Positions 46,561 through 58,973 of a stretch of DNA of 64,000 bases are shown in pieces (positions within the stretch are counted from its first letter, which is position 1; every line of letters starts with the position of its first letter). The notes beneath the pieces are model-generated. The model searched no databases and was not told the DNA's origin. It worked only from the letters and a program-made list of their open reading frames with translations. Origin of the DNA: Pycnopodia helianthoides (lineage: Eukaryota; Echinodermata; Asteroidea; Forcipulatida; Asteriidae); the NCBI GenBank assembly GCA_032158295.1, contig CM063255.1, forward strand, positions 7,097,501 through 7,161,500, written 5' to 3'. The translations under genes and the position numbers were made by a program.

Positions 46561-48524
46561 GTTTTATGTCATTAATTAGTCTGTTAAGTACACGTACACG
46601 CACTACCACTATCCTCCTTGTTTTGTGTCTTTTTAGTAAGACGCCCTCGACAAGAGGTAAAAATAAGGTTGCTCATTAGCCCATCCTGTGCACCGCATTT
46701 ACTATAGCTGTGCGTTTCCATTGTTTCATTATAGTTTTCACTGCTAAGATGATCATGCGATGACGTCAATGCCATTGAAAAACAAAAACAAAAAGCCCCC
46801 AAAAATTGACACTTAAATGTGCCCCCCCCCCCTCATCTTTTGATATGTTTGAAGGTAGTGTTTAAAGATGTCTCCAGCGAAACCTTATGAATATCAGCGG
46901 CTCTGAAACCATAACTACACAAACAAGATCCCTCCTTTGTTCCATCTTAGGGCAAAGTAACCACTAACAAGCTTGAGTGCATTGTTATAATAAACCCATA
47001 GGCTCATTATCTTGGGTTGTTGTGTACACATAATACACACACCAGCAGCAAAGGCTTGTATTTTATAGTCACTTGTATTGAATCCTGTTCAATAGTTAGT
47101 CTTTTGAAAGGAGACTACCGTCTTTCATGAGTCAAGTAGCTAGGGCTTCAATTGTACGATCTGTTCCTTAGAATGGAGTCTAGAAATGTTACCCTAAAAA
47201 AAAGTCAAGCTAGCTTTACATTGTGTAAACTGGAGGGGAGTAAACAACTGTCTTTAAAATACACAGATCAGGGGAAATAACTCATTTATCTTCTTCATGC
47301 TGTTATTCAATTGCCATCCAATCCGAGTGCTAAAGAGATGTCTCTGAACAAACATGACGGCTATCCTACATCCTCTTCATGTAATAGCCTGACATCTTCC
47401 GTGGTGTGATACATAACATAGCCCATGGGACTGAACAACAACAGACTACGATTCTGTTGCTCTCTGTCAGTTGCATAGCCACAAGGCGCCTCCCAAAACA
47501 AGTGCGCCCAACCTCCCACAACCACCCCCCTGGGACCCCACCATGAAAAAAATTAAGACACATTTAATGCCCTTAAAAAATGGAAAGGGAAACTAAAACT
47601 AAACAATTTAGCACCACACGACCCCCATTGTTAAAGATCACGGCCTCTTCCCCCCTCCCCGCACTGAAAGGCAATGCCTCCCCTGTGCCCCCACCCCCCC
47701 CCCCCCCCCATTGAACGAGCAATACCCCCTCCCCAGTGAAAGTATCCTGGCTACATCTCTGCTGTTCGTTTTTTTGTTCTGCTTTGAAGTAAAGAATTAT
47801 AACTAGCCGATTGCAAACTGCTTTTCACATTTAAGTACTTGTAGAGTAATGGCCATACTTACGAGTTTAAAGAGAAAGTATATAGGGCTAAAATAGGCCT
47901 AATTGCTTTTCGGAGAGGAAATTCATTCTCATGGCTCTAGTTTCCAAACAGCACAGTTTACAACTAAGGGGGCCATTCAGCATATTAAAGAATTTTGACA
48001 TTTTGTTTTGACATTCTTTTGGTTTCTAATGGTTCTGGACTCAAACCCCACCCTCTGGGGGGTTGTAGATTTTCTTTTCCTTCCAGGACTTTGAAATCAC
48101 TATAGTCTACAGAGCTTCACCATACAGTACATCTGGTGTAAAGACAAGACCTTAGTATTATCCTACATGTGGATGTTTGGTTTTGTGAAAAAAAACCATC
48201 CAATCACTAGCTAACTGACTTGGGGGGGGGGGTAATGTTGGTTTCTTCTGTTGTTTGATATGAATGCACGTTGCCGCCTATTCTGCAGCAATAAGCGTAG
48301 TCACAGGAACCGTTGTCATTGTCTTGTTTTTTCTGTTAGAGTCAGGCATGCAACTTTTCCTCGGATCAGCTAATTTCCTCTTTTTTATTCTCAGTTTTAC
48401 CATTCAAAATGGAAAAATACTGTACAAAATCATTGAAATTTTGTCATTTCCTCTGTTATGGTGAAGTTACACTTGCATGCCTTTAGAGTGCAAGTATTGG
48501 CCTTGCTCACAAGATTGCAGTCTT

Positions 48525-48900
48525 AACATGACTGCTGGCCAGAGACTGCTGGCCAGAGGCCAGTGATTTTAGTGTCAGGGGCCAGTAAATTCCAGACCGG
48601 AAAAGTCTATATAGCATTCTTGTGATTTACAATTGAATGAATAGTAGTACCTCACTGTGTAGTAACTTTATCTGAAAAAAAGGGAAAAAGTTCAAATGTC
48701 GGCTGTGAGTCTGTTGAATATTAAAGTGCACTTACCCTAAAGACAAAGTAAGATCAATCTTCTTTCATTTAGTGTTGTTCACATAAAAGCAGTTTTTAGT
48801 CTTTTCTCGTGATTCTGGTCTTGTAAAGAAAAATTCTGGTCCAGTAAAAAATTCTGAGCTGCAAACGCTGCAGTCTTGTGGATTGAAATCTGCATCCCTG
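48525..48900. repeat. Family G repeat in reverse orientation
   Basis: It has GGCCAGTGATTTTAGTGTC at the left and TCTGGTCTTGTAAAG, then CTTGTGGATTGAAATC at the right, the reverse of the G copies elsewhere. Confidence 0.6.
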
Positions 48901-48924
48901 AATGTAAGATCCCTGGTGGTTTTG

Positions 48925-49205
48925 TTCATTTATTTCATTTCATTTATTAATTCTGGTTGTGAAGCCAAGGACTCTCAGAAAATGTGAACTTAATCACAGT
49001 ACAAGCCAAGAGAAAGACTAAAGAAGGATGTTTCAGTTTTAGGTGTGGGAGGAAAAAACCCAGAGATATATTCCAGGGAAAACCCATGCAATCAGGACTG
49101 AAAAACCCAATCCACATAGTGCCCCCCCCTCCCCACCAGGGATTTGAACTGGGGTCCCAGAGGTGGAAGGGAGAAAATAAACCACTGCGCCAACCCGACC
49201 GCCCA
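48925..49205 (-). repeat. tRNA-derived SINE, copy 2
   Basis: On the minus strand it has GGTTGGCGCAGTGGTTTAT, then GACCCCAGTTCAAATCCC, then CACTATGTGGATTGGGTTTT, and ends GAGAGTCCTTGGCTTCACAA. It is collinear with 30,700-30,968. A CCCCCCTCCCC interruption follows the B box. Confidence 0.8.
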
Positions 49206-50209
49206 AAACCGTTCAAGAAAAACAGTTTTCATTTTAAATGCAAGCTTCATCAAATTTATCATTTATCTAAATGTGTCAAAGAAATCTTAAACACTGCATT
49301 CCCCCCTTCCTTCATTTTTTTTTGTTCTGTAGTTACACCCTGTGTCCTTTGTACTTTGTTTTTCAGTATCCACAATTAGTAAATTTCTACTTTGCAAACT
49401 GTTTATGATATTGCAAGTTTGTGTAAAAGTGGTTAGGGATGACAATTCCTACATACCAGTACTAACATCTATCTTATCTTTTGATGATAGTTGTTTACTG
49501 ATTATGCACAAAAAAAGAGGACTCTTTGCTTTGAATAGTTTTAAGCCTTGATGCAAATAATTGTGGCTCTCCTTGATCATTTGACCAAACACTACAGACT
49601 TGTTTCCCAAACACGTCCCCATCACATCAACAATGATCTCCTGGTCATCCCCCTGAGAGTTTCAACCTTGAAGGGGAAAAATGTAGGTACTTGGGGCATG
49701 TATGAGGCTGCTGGACAGGTTGTTGTTAAATAGTGCCCAGACGAATACATAAAGAAGGCGAAGATGTGGACAAGAGATACATTGATGATTAGTACATTGT
49801 ACTATATGGCTTGTTAAACAATAATGCTAAAAATAGAATCACTGCCTGTTTGGAATTCAATAGATTGTTTACTATCAATATGTCTTGTTATGAAAGCTGT
49901 GTGAAGATGGACTACAAGTGGTTGTTTGGATTCAGGGATGTGAGGGGGGGGGGGTTTCCAGGCTCGATATTTCAGTTAAATTTGCCACTGTGGACACAAA
50001 ACTGCCCCAAACCCATCAAAATCATCCATTTGTCAGCTTGTTTTGTTTGATTCTTTTGGGACCATTATGGCTGGACTTAGAACGGCACTAATAGTTATGG
50101 ACTCGGTATACTTGGCATGAGATCAGGAATGGACTCTGTATACTTGGCATGAGATCAAGAATTGCACATAATCAGAAACCAGCAGTTTCGGAGTTGAACG
50201 GGAGGACAG

Positions 50210-50595
50210 TTAAAGACACTGGACACTATTGGTAATTATCAAAGACCAGTCTTCTCACTTGGTGTATCTCAACATATGGATAAAATAACAAACCTGTAAA
50301 AACTTGAGCTCAATTGGTCATCGAAGTTGCGAGATAACTATGAAAGAAAAAACACACTTGTCACACGAAGTTGTGTGCTTTCAGATGGTTGATTTCGAGA
50401 CATCAAAATCTAATTCTGAGGTCTCAAAATCAATCTCGTGGAAAATTACTTCTTTCTCGAAAACTATGTCACTTCAGAGGGAGCCGTTTCTCACAATGTT
50501 TTATACTGTCAACCTCTCCCCATTACTCGTTACCAAGTAAGGTTTTATGCTAATAATTATTTTGAGTAATTACTAATAGTGTCCACTGCCTTTAA
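50210..50595. repeat. Family B TIR element, copy 4
   Basis: The ends are TTAAAGACACTGGACACTAT and TAGTGTCCACTGCCTTTAA. It has a near-intact GAGACATCAAAATC palindrome and the shared core. Confidence 0.88.
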
Positions 50596-50637
50596 CTTGC
50601 TTATGATTTCAGTGTCCCTAAAAATACATGGGTCTAG

Positions 50638-50777
50638 CATAGAGCCCTAAGATTCATCTTAAGATGAGTTGTCAGTATTACCATAGTGATTTGTGTTGTG
50701 ACATCACACTTTGCTTAGCAATTAAGATTGATTCGCACTAAAGGTCAATCTACAGCTCTATGTGAAATTGTCCCCTG
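50638..50777. repeat. Family E repeat, copy 2
   Basis: It contains AAGATTCATCTTAAGATGAG and TGTGACATCACACTTTGC and ends CTATGTGAAATTGTCCCCTGG, reversed relative to copy 1. Confidence 0.55.
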
Positions 50778-51121
50778 GTCCTTGTGATCTATGGTTCAGG
50801 GAGGCTCTAGTAATCCTTCATAGTAAAAAAAAAAAAAAAGGATCACAAGATGCAAACTCTGTTTTCTCATTTCTGATCAATGTAGATACGTTTCTTTATC
50901 TTGCTTAAAGAAAAAATAAATTGTTGTAGGTCCTTCTCTTGTGCTGCCTTGGCCTGGGTATATGATTTACATGTGCTCATTTATAAGTCCCTCCGGCCAG
51001 TCAGCTCAGCTGCTAATTACAATTCAGCCAGCATAAATAATGACTGGCCTTTGTGATTTGTGCCTAATATATTTTCGTGTAATAAAACGTAGTTTTACAC
51101 AGGTAGGTTATTGTAATATTT

Positions 51122-51525
51122 TTGACTTTGCCAGCCGGCTACTCAAGCAGCAAGTTTCGACCGGCCCCGCTGTGCTCTTGTCATCAAGCTATCTTGACTA
51201 AATCAAGACCCTGTACAGGACATATGCAGCCACAATGTACAATCCTTGCTCCATGGTTTTAGCATGAGCAAGGAAAGAGAGGCAATTAGGAACACAGTAC
51301 GTGCTTCATATTTGACCTGTCTTTGTGATTTTTGTGTGATATTTGCATAATAATGTAGTTTCGCACAGGCAGACTGTAATATTTCTTTGACTTGCTGGGC
51401 AGACTACTTAACAGCAAGTTTTGACTCGCTTGCTGCACTCTTGTCATCAAGCTACCGTGACAAAATCAAGCACTGTACATGGCGGTGTTTGCAGCCACAA
51501 TGTACAATCCTTGATATAATCTTTG
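51122..51525 (+). repeat. Two diverged direct repeats of about 130 bp
   Basis: TTTGACTTTGCCAGCCGGCT... at 51,122 and TTGACTTGCTGGGCAGACTA... at 51,387 share TCTTGTCATCAAGCTA and GCAGCCACAATGTACAATCC. They look like an old local duplication. Confidence 0.6.
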
Positions 51526-52187
51526 AGGCAACGAGGAACACGTGCTTCATATTTGATGAGATTGATAATAATCTGTGAGTGGTGCAAGCAGCAAATGAAA
51601 TGAACCATCCCGGGTACATGTACATTGCATTGCTGCAAGGAAGGGATGCACTGGTCTTCCATCACTGCCTGTAGATGACGGAAGATTGTTTTGCTAATGG
51701 AACATCTACTCCGAAGAAAACACCTGGATTTGTCGAGTACTTTTTAAATACGTTACATTTGAAGCTTAAAAATGACTTCGTCCGAGAGCAAGGTCCTTGG
51801 TCTATGATAATGAGACCGCCCTCGTCTACACACATGCATCAAATCTTGTGATCGAATCTTGTGAATCGTCTGCAGGACTACTTGAAGAAATGGCTCTCCA
51901 CAAAGTGTACATTTATAAATGTCACCATTTGGGAGTGTCAGCTGCCTGAAGCCTTTGTTTGCTTTGGTGTTGGAGATAACGGTGTGATGTAAGTTATCAT
52001 AGTCAGTGTTGTCATGCTTTGTCCCACCTTGTTTCACATCATTTTTGTGTCTCACTTCATCGTTATCATGGTTACTAAATTTATGTAATTTGTCATTTTT
52101 TTTGTAAATTATGCTTTGTAAAGTGGAATGATTCCTCGCTTTATGTTCTGTATATTATACCTTTTATAATTATTAGGCCCAAAAAAC

Positions 52188-52420
52188 ATATTTAGCGTCC
52201 CCGACTGCTTCCTTTTAAGAGGCCGCCTCCTTTTTTCCCTCTTTTTTTGAAAGGATAAATTTTTACGATCTCTGACGAAATTATTATTTTTTTAATTTAT
52301 AAGATCGTATTTTTAGACTTGAGCACATGAAAAAAGCCCCCCCCCCCCAAAAAAAAGCTGGCAACCACCTTGAAAAATAGCCTGGCCGTTTGTCTTGAAA
52401 AAAGTGTCGGGCGGCCATTT

Positions 52421-52494
<74 letters not shown>

Positions 52495-52530
52495 AAACTC
52501 TCCTCCTTACTTTTTTTTGCCATGAGAGGC
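52188..52530. repeat. Family J repeat with internal (AAC)n expansion
   Basis: TAGCGTCCCCGACTGCTTCC and GGCCGCCTCC are the reverse of the copy at 35,795. Inside lies a pure AAC trinucleotide array from 52,421 to about 52,494, about 24 units. It encodes poly-Thr or poly-Leu in different frames but no gene is implied. Confidence 0.7.
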
Positions 52531-52659
52531 AACAGAAACTAAGAAGACTTAAAAAAGAGGAAGAATGTTATCCAGTAACTTGACGTCAGGAAGTTCTGTT
52601 GTTTTTCAGAGGCAATCATGCACCTTCAAATAGATCCCTTGCTCTCTGACGTCACACTA

Positions 52660-53115
52660 AGAGTGAGAAATCTCAGACTTTCATCTGAATGCAAAATAAA
52701 TTGTTAGTGGCGCCACATCTGGACCACTAGCAGAGTCTTTCTCAAAGGCTAATAACAACACAACACAACACACATATTAACAGGTATACTTGTGTAACAG
52801 AAGCAGTCGAGTGGAAAGAGATGAAAAGAGAGAGAGAGAGAGGCAGAAAGCACACAGAAAATACAATGGATTGACAAGGGGGGTAGAGGGAAGGGGCTGG
52901 CTTAAGAGGTCCTTCAGCTAATTCCATTTTCTCACTTTCATCTGAATTCAGACATTTTTATGACTGCCTGGTGAAAAAAAGTCACTGTTGTTTTTGTCAT
53001 GCTCTTTGATGTACTTCTCTAATTGTGCTAAGGATACTGTTCCCAAAAGCTCCTTCCTGTTTATAAATCATGGGGTTTAAGGGCAGAAAGTTGGAAATGC
53101 CTTCATTTTAAATCT
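52660..53115. repeat. Family K repeat, copy 2
   Basis: It shares TCTCAGACTTTCATCTGAA, ACTGCCTGGTGAAAAAAAGT and AGGATACTGTTCCCAAAAGC with the copies at 14,090 and 56,685. An insertion with an AG-rich tract (GAGAGAGAGAGAG) separates two halves. Confidence 0.5.
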
Positions 53116-53389
53116 TTATGCCTCCTAAAGTTGGGATCCTACAGTGTAGTTTCAAACCTCTTTTGTCAGCAATGACTTTCTCCCCTGGTCACATGGATAC
53201 AGTCTGCCCAGGGTCTTCCATATTCGGAGACAAATTGCATAAGAAATGGTGCATGTCTTATGGCGCATGTGTTTAACCTAAAATGCACACCTCACAGTAT
53301 TAACAAGTGATAAACCACTAGGGAAACTGACTGGGCATCGCATAAAATTTTAGTTCATTTTTTGGATGAATAAAGAGAAGTTGACTAGA

Positions 53390-53452
53390 ACGAGATTTGA
53401 ACCTTCAACCTCCGACTTATTGTGCTGGTGCTGTGCCAACTGAGCTTATTCT
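53390..53452 (-). repeat. tRNA-like remnant
   Basis: GAGATTTGAACCTTCAACCTCC on the plus strand is the reverse of a GGTTCAAATCTC B box, and CCAACTGAGCTTA is the reverse of TAAGCTCAGTTGG. It is short and degenerate, so it is called a SINE head. Confidence 0.45.
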
Positions 53453-53479
53453 GTCAGTATTTTTGCCAGCCAGAGACTC

Positions 53480-54496
53480 CCAAAATGGCGGAAAGCAAGA
53501 TTTATTGTGGGTGATTACGTCAGGTGAATAAAGTCAACAGGAGGAGGTGAAGCAGCTGGATGAACAACACAAAGAAGCCATACTATTGAAAAGCTACACA
53601 ACAGCAGGAGTCAAGTCTGTGAAGGTCTCATTCTTCTGATGGCCTGGAGCCTGCAGGAAAGAATGCAGCTTTTCACACTTAATTATCGGTGACCAGGTTC
53701 TGGTCTGAATGGTAATTGGACAGTATTCATCTTAAAGCTCTCTGGGACTTGAATGTCAGTATAGATTCTACTGTTGTGCTATTCTGTCTCATACAACCTG
53801 CAGTCTTTGCATGGGAGTGGGATTGAGCGTTGTAATTAAACACCAAGTTGGCAGCAGCAAAACTTAGAATCGGGAAGCTCCTGTACAACTAAGTCCTGAT
53901 GTGCATACGTTTGCCTCACAGAACTTGCAGACTCCAGTGGAGTGACTGATATTGTACCTGTACGTCTGAATGATTGTACAGTATGTTGTCCTTTTAACAC
54001 CCAAGATGTGACATCTTGCAAGATAATGGAATTTCTAAGATCTACATCATGTATCCTGTTAGTGTACTACATGCATTGTATCGTCGCAGCTCGGCATTTT
54101 GTACATGTGTAGCAAAGGCTTCCTGATTGTTTCTGCAGTTTGTTTCTCCACAGCTGGTAGCTGGTTGGCTTTGAATGAAAAAAAGACTATGTCGAAGTGT
54201 TTACTACAAGTGTCAGTATTGTCATAATTTGTGAATTCAGAATGATACGTAACTTGTACGTCTACATTGCCATTATGTTGGGGCTTTTTGTATCTCGGTA
54301 TTAGAGACGTTGCTAGGGACGAAAGTTTCCTGTGACTAGTTTGACAAGCATCCCTGTTTAATGTGGAAAAATGTGGCGGACTATATTGAAATTACAAGCT
54401 AAGTGGTCCTGATGGCTAGTCACTGAAAAAGTTAAGGGCAAACTCTGCAACCTTGTACTGCAAAACTGAAAGAACCTGCAAAGGCGGCCATCAGCC
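53480..54496 (+). promoter_or_regulatory. Probable 5' UTR/promoter of DYRK first exon 1d
   Basis: CAAAATGGCGGAAAG at 53,482 resembles the YY1 motif often placed just after animal start sites, and ATTACGTCAGG at 53,514 is a CRE-like half site. The next kilobase up to ATG 54,497 is free of recognised repeats. I infer a leader for the coding exon that follows. Confidence 0.3.
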
Positions 54497-54694
54497 ATGA
54501 ATAGAAAGGTACCTGCAACCGACCCTCAGACCAGAAACCCAAAGAACAGTTTCCAAACTTTCCACCAGCAAGATGGTCCACGTTCCAAGTGGAGCTCTCA
54601 CTATCTTGCAAGGAGATCCACCATACCTAATGAAGGAGCCACCGGAGCCAGCATCAAGGGAGTTATCGACAATCAATATGAGTCTTGGCATTTG
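54497..54694 (+). CDS. Candidate first coding exon 1d of the DYRK gene
   Basis: ATG at 54,497 in CAGCCATGA context opens 66 codons with a polar, basic sequence (MNRKVPATDPQTRNPKNSFQ...; YESWHL end). It ends in phase 0 at TTG|GTGAGA. Spliced to 57,969 it gives YESWHL-PPRETK in frame. Unlike most small open frames in the window it ends exactly at a good donor in the right phase. No homology is recognised, and the N-termini of class II DYRK isoforms differ strongly, so this remains a prediction. Confidence 0.55.
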
Positions 54695-55384
54695 GTGAGA
54701 TACTCATCTAAGTAAATATTATTGTGTTGATCTTGTGTGTCCGGGATTGCATCGGTCGCATTACGATCATCAATTGGCCAAGCAGCATTACAAGATCCTG
54801 CACTGAGACAATCGCATTGTGCCTTATGCTAAAATATGCGAATTATTGATATTATATCCATAGCGCAATGTTCATCATTTTGCGTTAAAAAAAATATTTA
54901 TATTATAATAATGTCAATCTGTGACAGTTGTTTTGCTTTTTTTTTCAACAAGTAGGGACTGTATTTAGCTGCAACGTCAGGTGACTTTGATTGTATCTTT
55001 ATTGATAATTTGGCCTAAATCAGCATTATGGTGACAACATCCAATTTATGACACTACATTAAATGATTTTGGAGATTGGAGAAGTAGCTAAAGGTAATGT
55101 GCATTGCGTTTGGACATTGCACAGTGTCTGTTTAGCCCCTACTGTCCCAAATTCCTTTAAGTTTATTCAATTGCGGAAGTGAAGGATTTAGCAGGAATCG
55201 GGCGGGTAGGTCCATATATACATGTAAACATGTCTTACCACAGGGTCAGTCATTCCAATCTTATCAACAGTTCAAACAGTGTGGTACATGGAACTTGACA
55301 TAAACCCCCCCCAAAAATGAAAATAAAAACCCCCAAACCTGCCTTAAAATGTTTTTTGTTTTGAAATGCATTGAGTACCTTATT

Positions 55385-55460
55385 GGTAGATACGTGCATT
55401 ATATTGTATAATGCACGTACCATATAATAGTCTTGTGTAACATAAGACTATTATATTATT
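55385..55460. repeat. Two adjacent hairpins
   Basis: TACGTGCATTATA pairs with TATAATGCACGTA, and immediately after, TAATAGTCTTGTG pairs with ACATAAGACTATTA. Loops are a few bases long and the stems almost perfect. Confidence 0.75.
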
Positions 55461-56427
55461 TTTATTACATACACTGAGAAAAGGATATTATTAGAGGATT
55501 TAGGCCACATGCTAGCCAAACTGTCTAGTCTATCACAGTCTGATACATGTACTGATTATGATAAAAATGTATCTACAAGATTTACATTATAGTTTATTTG
55601 ACTAAGTGTAAAAATAAAAAATGAAAAAAATTAAAATAATAAACGCAGTTTAGGGTTCGCTTGTTTTATAAATTCCCTGCAGAATTGTGTATGGCATGTA
55701 GTTTAGATTCTCATCACCATCAGCATCTTTGCCTGGTTTGGATGTTTGTTTGCCGTCAGGTTTTCACAAAATGTTTAATTATCTCGGCAGGAATAGAGAT
55801 GGGGGAAGCGTGCCGAGAAATCACCTGCTTCTTGTTCGGACAGTCAAAGGGTCTATTGATTCCTTGACTCCGAGTCGATCAAAACTATTTTTAGTAAAGT
55901 CAGGACAATTTAAAAGGAAAGAAAAACAATTAAATAACCCGGTGTAGAAAAACTCTAACAATATAAATCACATCTGCTTGTGAAAACTGCCTTCTGTCTG
56001 ACCATTCAATACCATCCAAGGTGGTTTTGAAAGATGTGTAAATTGCCAGCCTAATGATATCATGTGGTGAGTGCATCTACTCAATACACAGTTCTGTGCA
56101 CAGTTGTGCTACCATACGCAACCCTTGCAGTTGAAGGGTTTCAAATGGTTGATCAACTTGCTGGGAAAAAAATGCTACCAGACACCTGACTGGAGGGCTG
56201 TAATTGTGTGTTTTGGAAGTTTTCTTGCAAACATTTCTTGCAAATTAATTGAAATTGCAGAAAAGGCACTGGCCATAGGACTTGTAGTAGACCTGTGCAC
56301 CAGTGTCAAATTTGAGCCCTGTTTGAACACAAACATTAATGGAACTCAAGTAGTCATACAATGTACCATAAAAATATCAAATTCTATCCTTGAGAGATGG
56401 AAGTTTCCAGTCAATCAGTTAAACTCT

Positions 56428-56577
56428 GGCCTGGAATGACAAGAAGGCCACTGAGGTCACGGCTTCTGATGCTCCGGGTCTTTGGAGCCCCTTCAAAATG
56501 TTCGGCCATAGACTTGGAAGTGCCCCTCTCGAAAGGGCAAAATTTTGCCTCTTTGAAGATGGAAGTTCCGGATCAGT
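56428..56577. repeat. Family F repeat, copy 6
   Basis: It starts GGCCTGGAATGACAAGAAGG and ends GATGGAAGTTCCGG. It is diverged but collinear with the other copies. Confidence 0.55.
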
Positions 56578-56684
56578 AAACACATTGTATTGTGAGTGCC
56601 CAAAAAAATGACAAAAAAAGAAGAAGTTTTGTCTAGACTTGGCATAGCTCCTCTTTAGTATTACAGTGTCATTGATGAAGTATA

Positions 56685-56905
56685 TACAGGGATGAGAAAT
56701 TTCTTATTTATCTGAATTTATACCTTTTTTAAGTCTCCTGGTCAACTAAAAAAAAAACCCGTATTTTCTCAAAATAAAAAATGTCATGCTCTTTGTTTAG
56801 TGCTGAACATACTGTTCCCAAAAGCTCCTTGGAATCCACAACTCCAAAAAAGACAGAAATGCCATCATTTGAATGTACCCCTTAGAATAGTCATACATAG
56901 ACTGA
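56685..56905. repeat. Family K repeat, copy 3
   Basis: It has GAGAAATTTCTTATTTATCTG, GTCATGCTCTTTGTTTAGTGC and ACTGTTCCCAAAAGCTCCTT, as in the copies at 14,090 and 52,660. Confidence 0.5.
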
Positions 56906-57968
56906 TCCTAGTTTCAGACTTTTTTGTCAGCATCACCCCCCCAACCGGTTATAAGCTTACGTCTTGTCCATGTTGATGACATCATTCGCAGCCTCCATTT
57001 TTGTTTCCACAGGTTTGTTTAAAAGGCTTAGTAAATTCTGGAAGGACATGTTACTGTTGACGTCAGGCTGATCGTAGTCACCATATATAGTCAAACAATA
57101 TTTAATACCTGTCTTCGAATTGTCCTGACAGCTGCTACAGTATGGATCTCTTCTGCAAGTGTGCGAGAAGATTCATTGATAACATCAGAGCACATTGTAC
57201 ATCCATTGGCATTATTATAATTACTGTTCAATATTTCTGGTTATGACAAAAAAGGGTCCCTGGAGAGCGCCTAGCACTGTAACACGCAGCAGGCCTCAGA
57301 GTGAAGATACCTGTGAAGACTTCAATTCAATTACAAAAGCTTTCTTTTTTGGCGTCAAATTATCTATCCGAGTCTGACAGTAATGCGAATGATTGTGTTT
57401 CAAGAAAACTGAGTGTTTTCAAGAAAACTGCATGGGAATGAGACAAAAATTCTAAGGGGGAATTATAGTAACAAAAGGTTATTATTTTTGTCGAGAGCCA
57501 TTTTATTGCTTACATACATGTACAACCTTCTGTTACTGGGACAGCAGTACTTTGTGTGCTTGTAAGAAGGGTGTAGAGCCTTTTTTCCGGACACACAATG
57601 ACATTAAGAGTTATGGAGAAAGAACTTTTGTCTTTGTTGCATTATGTTGTCTTTACCAAAGAAGAACAATTTTTAAAAAACGGCTTAAAACATACATAAT
57701 TTTCTTATTAACCCATAATGACTTTATTTTGTGACAATTGCTATAACTTTTGTTACTGTAACTTTGTACAATGCATTGAGGATTCATTCGGTGTCAAAAT
57801 GCACTGTAAAAGAATCTTGTTCTTATCATTGTTATTATTTAAATTTGAATTGAAAAGCAGTTTCAATATACCAGGTTTCAACTCAAACATAGTGTCATCA
57901 ATAAAACAAAAATAAAATTAACAAATTGTAAATTATTGTAATATTTTTGTTTGTCATATCCTCTACAG

Positions 57969-58088
57969 CCTCCCAGGGAAACCAAGGGCCATCTTGGGTC
58001 GGACACCATGAAGTACGGGAGCAGTAAAACACAGCCTCTGCATATCAATGGCATGGTCGGAAGAAAAGCATCTGGCTTACAGGGGGAG
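57969..58088 (+). CDS. Class II DYRK kinase, first common exon (N-terminal region)
   Basis: A CATATCCTCTACAG acceptor and a GAG|GTAACT donor bound 120 nt, phase 0 in and out. The 40 residues (PPRETKGHLGSDTMKYGSSK, then a TQPLHINGMVGRKASG stretch) are basic and Ser-rich, without a recognised domain. The exon is included because its phase fits all the candidate first exons upstream and the next DYRK exon downstream. An internal ATG (residue 14) could serve as a shorter start. Confidence 0.72.
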
Positions 58089-58164
58089 GTAACTTTTTCC
58101 TTTTTTTCTTCTTTTTTTGGTGACATCACAGCCGCAAGTTGTAGAACTATAGACAGCCTGCGCT

Positions 58165-58199
58165 AAAAAAAAAAAAAAAAAAATCCCCCCCCCCCCCCC
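58165..58199 (+). repeat. A19-T-C15 homopolymer pair
   Basis: Nineteen A residues are followed by one T and fifteen C residues, just downstream of the first common DYRK exon. The length is likely polymorphic. Confidence 0.85.
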
Positions 58200-58211
58200 A
58201 TCCCTTCGAGT

Positions 58212-58575
58212 AGGTTGAGCAAAGAAACATTGACCGGATTTGTTTTTACAATACCAGAATCAAACTGAGAAAGAAAAAATCCTGGCACAGTTCAACATAC
58301 ATTTCTGTTTTTTGTTCAAACAAGCACGAAGACATGTCAGAGAAGATTTCTCTCATTTGTCTTTATGAGTATTAAGTATGACTAAATAGAATTAGAAGAT
58401 ATTTTATTAGATTCAACGTCAAACTTTGAACACGATAATACATAATGTGGGGGTATTATTAATTCGATTGAAAAACACAAGACTGCTGGACTTGTCTTGT
58501 CATGAGTTTAATGGCTCGACGCTAACACTACTGGCCTCAGGGCTGTGGTCCAGTGTAGTGTATTCTAGCCCTGGG
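58212..58575. repeat. Family G repeat, copy 5
   Basis: It has TTTACAATACCAGAATCAAACTG near the left and ACAAGACTGCTGGACTTGTC near the right, ending GTATTCTAGCCCTGG. Confidence 0.6.
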
Positions 58576-58722
58576 CTCGATTTCACAAAGAGTTCAGACT
58601 GATCGTAACTGCAAATCCATCGCAGTTGCTTAGCAAAGAGTGATGTCACAATACAAATTACTATGGTAATACTGATAACTCATCTTAAGATGAATCTTAG
58701 TGCTTTGTGAAATCGACCCCTG
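58573..58722. repeat. Family E repeat, copy 3
   Basis: The ends are GGGCTCGATTTCACAAAGAG and CTTTGTGAAATCGACCCC, a clear inverted pair. Confidence 0.75.
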
Positions 58723-58973
58723 GTCTATCCATCTGCATGTATCTATCTATCTAACCAAACGAAGGTTCATCTACATAGTTTGTGGGAAGGGCAAACAATT
58801 AATAAATGACACTGGTGTCATTTTTGTCCCAATCTTACAGGAACATTACAGAATTGGTAAGAAAAAAACTTAGTGCATGAAATCGGCTCACACAATGATT
58901 GATTGGCGGTATCTAGCCATCCTCATGCAGTTCAAATGATGGCGTTTATATGTCTAAACCTAAAACCATAGAG

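Larger units (their letters stand above)
40932..54496 (+). other. Intronic stretch of the DYRK gene, 40.9-54.5 kb
   Basis: No exon was recognised. The contents are repeats: families B, E, F, G, J and K, SINE copies, foldback elements at 41,838 and 42,500, a tRNA-like inverted repeat at 44,409 and a hairpin at 46,495. The 45.4-48.5 kb part has homopolymer C and G tracts and AT-rich DNA with nothing else I can name. Confidence 0.5.
54695..57968 (+). other. DYRK intron before the first common exon
   Basis: The intron is AT-rich. It holds adjacent hairpins at 55,385-55,460, a family F copy (56,428), a family K copy (56,685) and a diverged stretch at 57,380-57,700 that resembles 30,340-30,680. 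No further exon was recognised. Confidence 0.5.

Noticed and set aside
48264..48464. A hydrophobic frame resembling membrane segments
   Set aside because: AT-rich sequence readily gives Leu/Phe/Ile-rich frames. There is no start context or neighbouring exon.
52297..52583. Poly-Leu and poly-Thr frames on opposite strands
   Set aside because: They are translations of the (AAC)n microsatellite inside a repeat.
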